This document shows, piece after piece, positions 7,177 to 8,288 of a DNA stretch of 8,288 nt. Below the pieces are notes generated by a model. That model made no database searches, had not been told where the DNA came from, and saw only the letters and a list, made by a program, of their open reading frames with translations. Position numbers and translations under genes: made by a program. The stretch lies in NCBI GenBank assembly GCA_016938155.1, contig JAFGVF010000243.1, forward strand, positions 1-8,288, read 5' to 3'. How positions within the stretch are numbered: the first letter of the stretch is position 1; the number at the start of each line of letters is the position of its first letter. The DNA is from Candidatus Cloacimonadota bacterium (GTDB lineage: Bacteria > Cloacimonadota > Cloacimonadia > Cloacimonadales > JAFGVF01).

Positions 7177-7842
7177 CTAATCAATACAGTTAGTAGTAAA
7201 CTCTGATTGTTTGTACCATATACCATCATAGTATTTAAAATCCACGGAACGATACTTTTTTGCTGCACAATACCAGGTTAAAGTCTTTATCCTAATATGT
7301 CCATCAATATAATCAGACTCCGAGTCTGGCTCACCATACATAAGCTTGTACATGCCAATGAAGTCCTTCTTTTTAACGAATTCTTCTATTTTTTCCCTAT
7401 AGGTTTGTGGTTCGTTATCGATTGCTGGTATTAAATCTTGAGGGAATAGTTTAGGATGACTTTTCTTAAACTCCATTATTCTGATAGTCACTTGCCGAGC
7501 CACGCTATCATTATATCGATTAAGCTCAGTAATATGTTCAGCCTGTAAGTAATTTGCCAGAGAATCTCGCCTCGATTTTAATGGATTGGTTAAAGAAGAA
7601 TACCTTTCACTTGTTATTTTTTTGGTTTCAAGCTGCTCATAATATACAAGTAGTTGATCTGTAATAGATTTTAGTGTAATAAGTTTGGCATTTGATAATT
7701 CGATAATTGAATCACTTCTCGCTATTTTAATAGAATCCTCAGCCTCTTTAACAGCTTTAATTTCTGACTGCTTCTGAACACACGATGTTATAAACATGCC
7801 AGCTGCAAATGAAATTATCCAGAACTCAAATGGCTTCATCAT
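7177..7842 (-). CDS. Predicted lipoprotein, 221 aa, helical, function unknown
   Basis: The N-terminus (K3, then a hydrophobic run FWIISFAAGMF, then ITSC with C21) is a type II signal peptide, so the mature protein should be lipid-anchored at C21. The residues after C21 lack the acidic surface-export signal known in some Bacteroidota, so a periplasm-facing location is more likely. Residues 22-130 are charged and helical, possibly coiled coil. The C-terminal part (about 158-221) looks like a small mixed domain: MYGEPD at 168-173, KTLTWYC at 186-192, VDFKYYDGIWY at 200-210, and C219. C192 and C219 could form a disulfide outside the cytoplasm. The GEPD-then-strands pattern faintly resembles BamE-like lipoproteins, but I would not assign that. 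Two ATGs stand at the start (7842 and 7839); either is possible. The gene follows the zinc-ribbon gene after 61 bases. Only a weak 5-bp hairpin (ATTGA/TCAAT, 7171-7184) overlaps its stop codon, not a convincing terminator. Confidence 0.85.
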   Translation of the reverse strand: MMKPFEFWIISFAAGMFITSCVQKQSEIKAVKEAEDSIKIARSDSIIELSNAKLITLKSITDQLLVYYEQLETKKITSERYSSLTNPLKSRRDSLANYLQAEHITELNRYNDSVARQVTIRIMEFKKSHPKLFPQDLIPAIDNEPQTYREKIEEFVKKKDFIGMYKLMYGEPDSESDYIDGHIRIKTLTWYCAAKKYRSVDFKYYDGIWYKQSEFTTNCID

Positions 7843-7903
7843 ACTGTTCTATTTATTGTTTTCCTGTGGTATTTCCCTTTAAGACCTAGTTGTAAGTGAA
7901 ATT

Positions 7904-8170
7904 CTAAATATCGCTTGCTCCTACACCTGCTGAGATATTACGACCACAGTATCTACATACTTTTGCATCTGGCTTAATCATTTCACAACAATGAGGACAC
8001 TTCTTCTGCCAACCTGGTTTCATCAACAAAACCCAAATTAGGGCAATAAGGAAAGAAACCATGAAACCAAAAGCCCAGAACCAAAAGGGCTTATAACCCT
8101 TGTTCCTCGCAATGGTTGCAGGTATTATCGCAAGCCCTGCATTAAGTAATATAATAAGTAAGATATCCAT
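7904..8170 (-). CDS. Small two-helix membrane protein with C-terminal zinc ribbon (88 aa)
   Basis: Two hydrophobic segments (about 3-21 and 29-50) form a membrane hairpin. They are followed by KPGW and a zinc ribbon with C58-x2-C61 and C72-x2-C75, ten residues apart, plus an extra C62. With a short N-terminus and positive residues after each helix, the ribbon is probably cytoplasmic. Such proteins are common, mostly uncharacterised, and may recruit or regulate a membrane partner. The frame is open back to a TTG at 8191 (95 aa). I chose the ATG at 8170 because GGAGGT lies just upstream of it (8189-8184) while the TTG start would contain that element and overlap the preceding gene. The spacing of 13 bases is longer than ideal. 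It sits 11 bases after the stop of the upstream partial gene, consistent with an operon, and 61 bases before the lipoprotein gene. Confidence 0.85.
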   Translation of the reverse strand: MDILLIILLNAGLAIIPATIARNKGYKPFWFWAFGFMVSFLIALIWVLLMKPGWQKKCPHCCEMIKPDAKVCRYCGRNISAGVGASDI

Positions 8171-8181
8171 AGTGTTAGAGA

Positions 8182-8288
8182 TTACCTCCAAGTTACAGCT
8201 TTGTAATAACCCATGGTGAAATTAGTTGCTAAATTAAACTTATCCTCTGAAATATGTTTTAGAATGCCACCTTCAAAGGATGGTTGTC
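8182..8288 (-). CDS. C-terminal end of an unidentified gene, cut by the window edge
   Basis: One minus-strand frame stays open from the window edge to a TAA at 8184-8182, about 34 codons; the other two minus frames stop within ten codons. The peptide ends in ATNFTMGYYKAVTWR and reads like the folded end of a protein, with mixed hydrophobic and polar residues and a basic last residue. It is too short to place in a family. The stop overlaps the ribosome-binding site of the zinc-ribbon gene, so the two are probably co-transcribed. Whether the lipoprotein and caspase-like genes share this transcript is unclear. Confidence 0.5.
   Translation of the reverse strand, partial: QPSFEGGILKHISEDKFNLATNFTMGYYKAVTWR
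8184..8189 (-). promoter_or_regulatory. Strong Shine-Dalgarno (GGAGGT) overlapping the upstream stop codon
   Basis: The minus strand reads TGGAGGTAA, where TAA (8184-8182) closes the upstream frame and GGAGGT can load ribosomes for the zinc-ribbon gene. This is the only strong Shine-Dalgarno I noticed in the window. It decides for the ATG at 8170 and suggests translational coupling. Confidence 0.55.

Noticed and set aside
7171..7184. Inverted repeat ATTGA/TCAAT at the end of the lipoprotein gene as a terminator
   Set aside because: Only five weak pairs, overlapping the stop codon, and the T run comes too late to act with it.

Overview
The window is AT-rich and every convincing gene is read from the minus strand. 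It looks like chromosomal accessory DNA from a member of the Bacteroidota. The reasons are the mostly weak Shine-Dalgarno signals, the AT-rich spacers, the lipoprotein signal ending ITSC, and two hypothetical proteins (194 aa and 462 aa) of a kind I recall from that phylum. The assignment is an inference; no marker gene is present.

In order of transcription (right to left): the last codons of an unidentified gene (8288-8182) lead almost without a gap into a small two-helix membrane protein with a zinc ribbon (8170-7904). Next come a predicted lipoprotein with a long helical middle (7842-7177) and a 194-aa protein with a GHG...WCHAD pattern that fits a minimal caspase-like cysteine peptidase (7052-6468). 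A 419-base spacer follows. It has no convincing gene but carries a terminator-like hairpin and an odd palindrome. Then comes a 462-aa protein (6048-4660) whose centre resembles the TIR / nucleoside-deoxyribosyltransferase fold, followed 20 bases later by a possible 59-aa protein with a duplicated PYDL motif and a clean intrinsic terminator. The left half of the window (4283-1) is one very large gene running off the edge: a single-chain Type ISP restriction-modification enzyme with nuclease, helicase and N6-adenine methyltransferase in one polypeptide.

Taken together, the left and middle parts look like a defence island. A well-understood R-M enzyme sits beside a gene whose fold suggests NAD or nucleotide cleavage, and beyond that is a caspase-like protein. 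The terminators suggest three transcription units: the right-hand block, the 462-aa gene with the small ORF, and the R-M gene. Co-operation between the 462-aa protein, the caspase-like protein and the envelope proteins is possible but not shown by the sequence.
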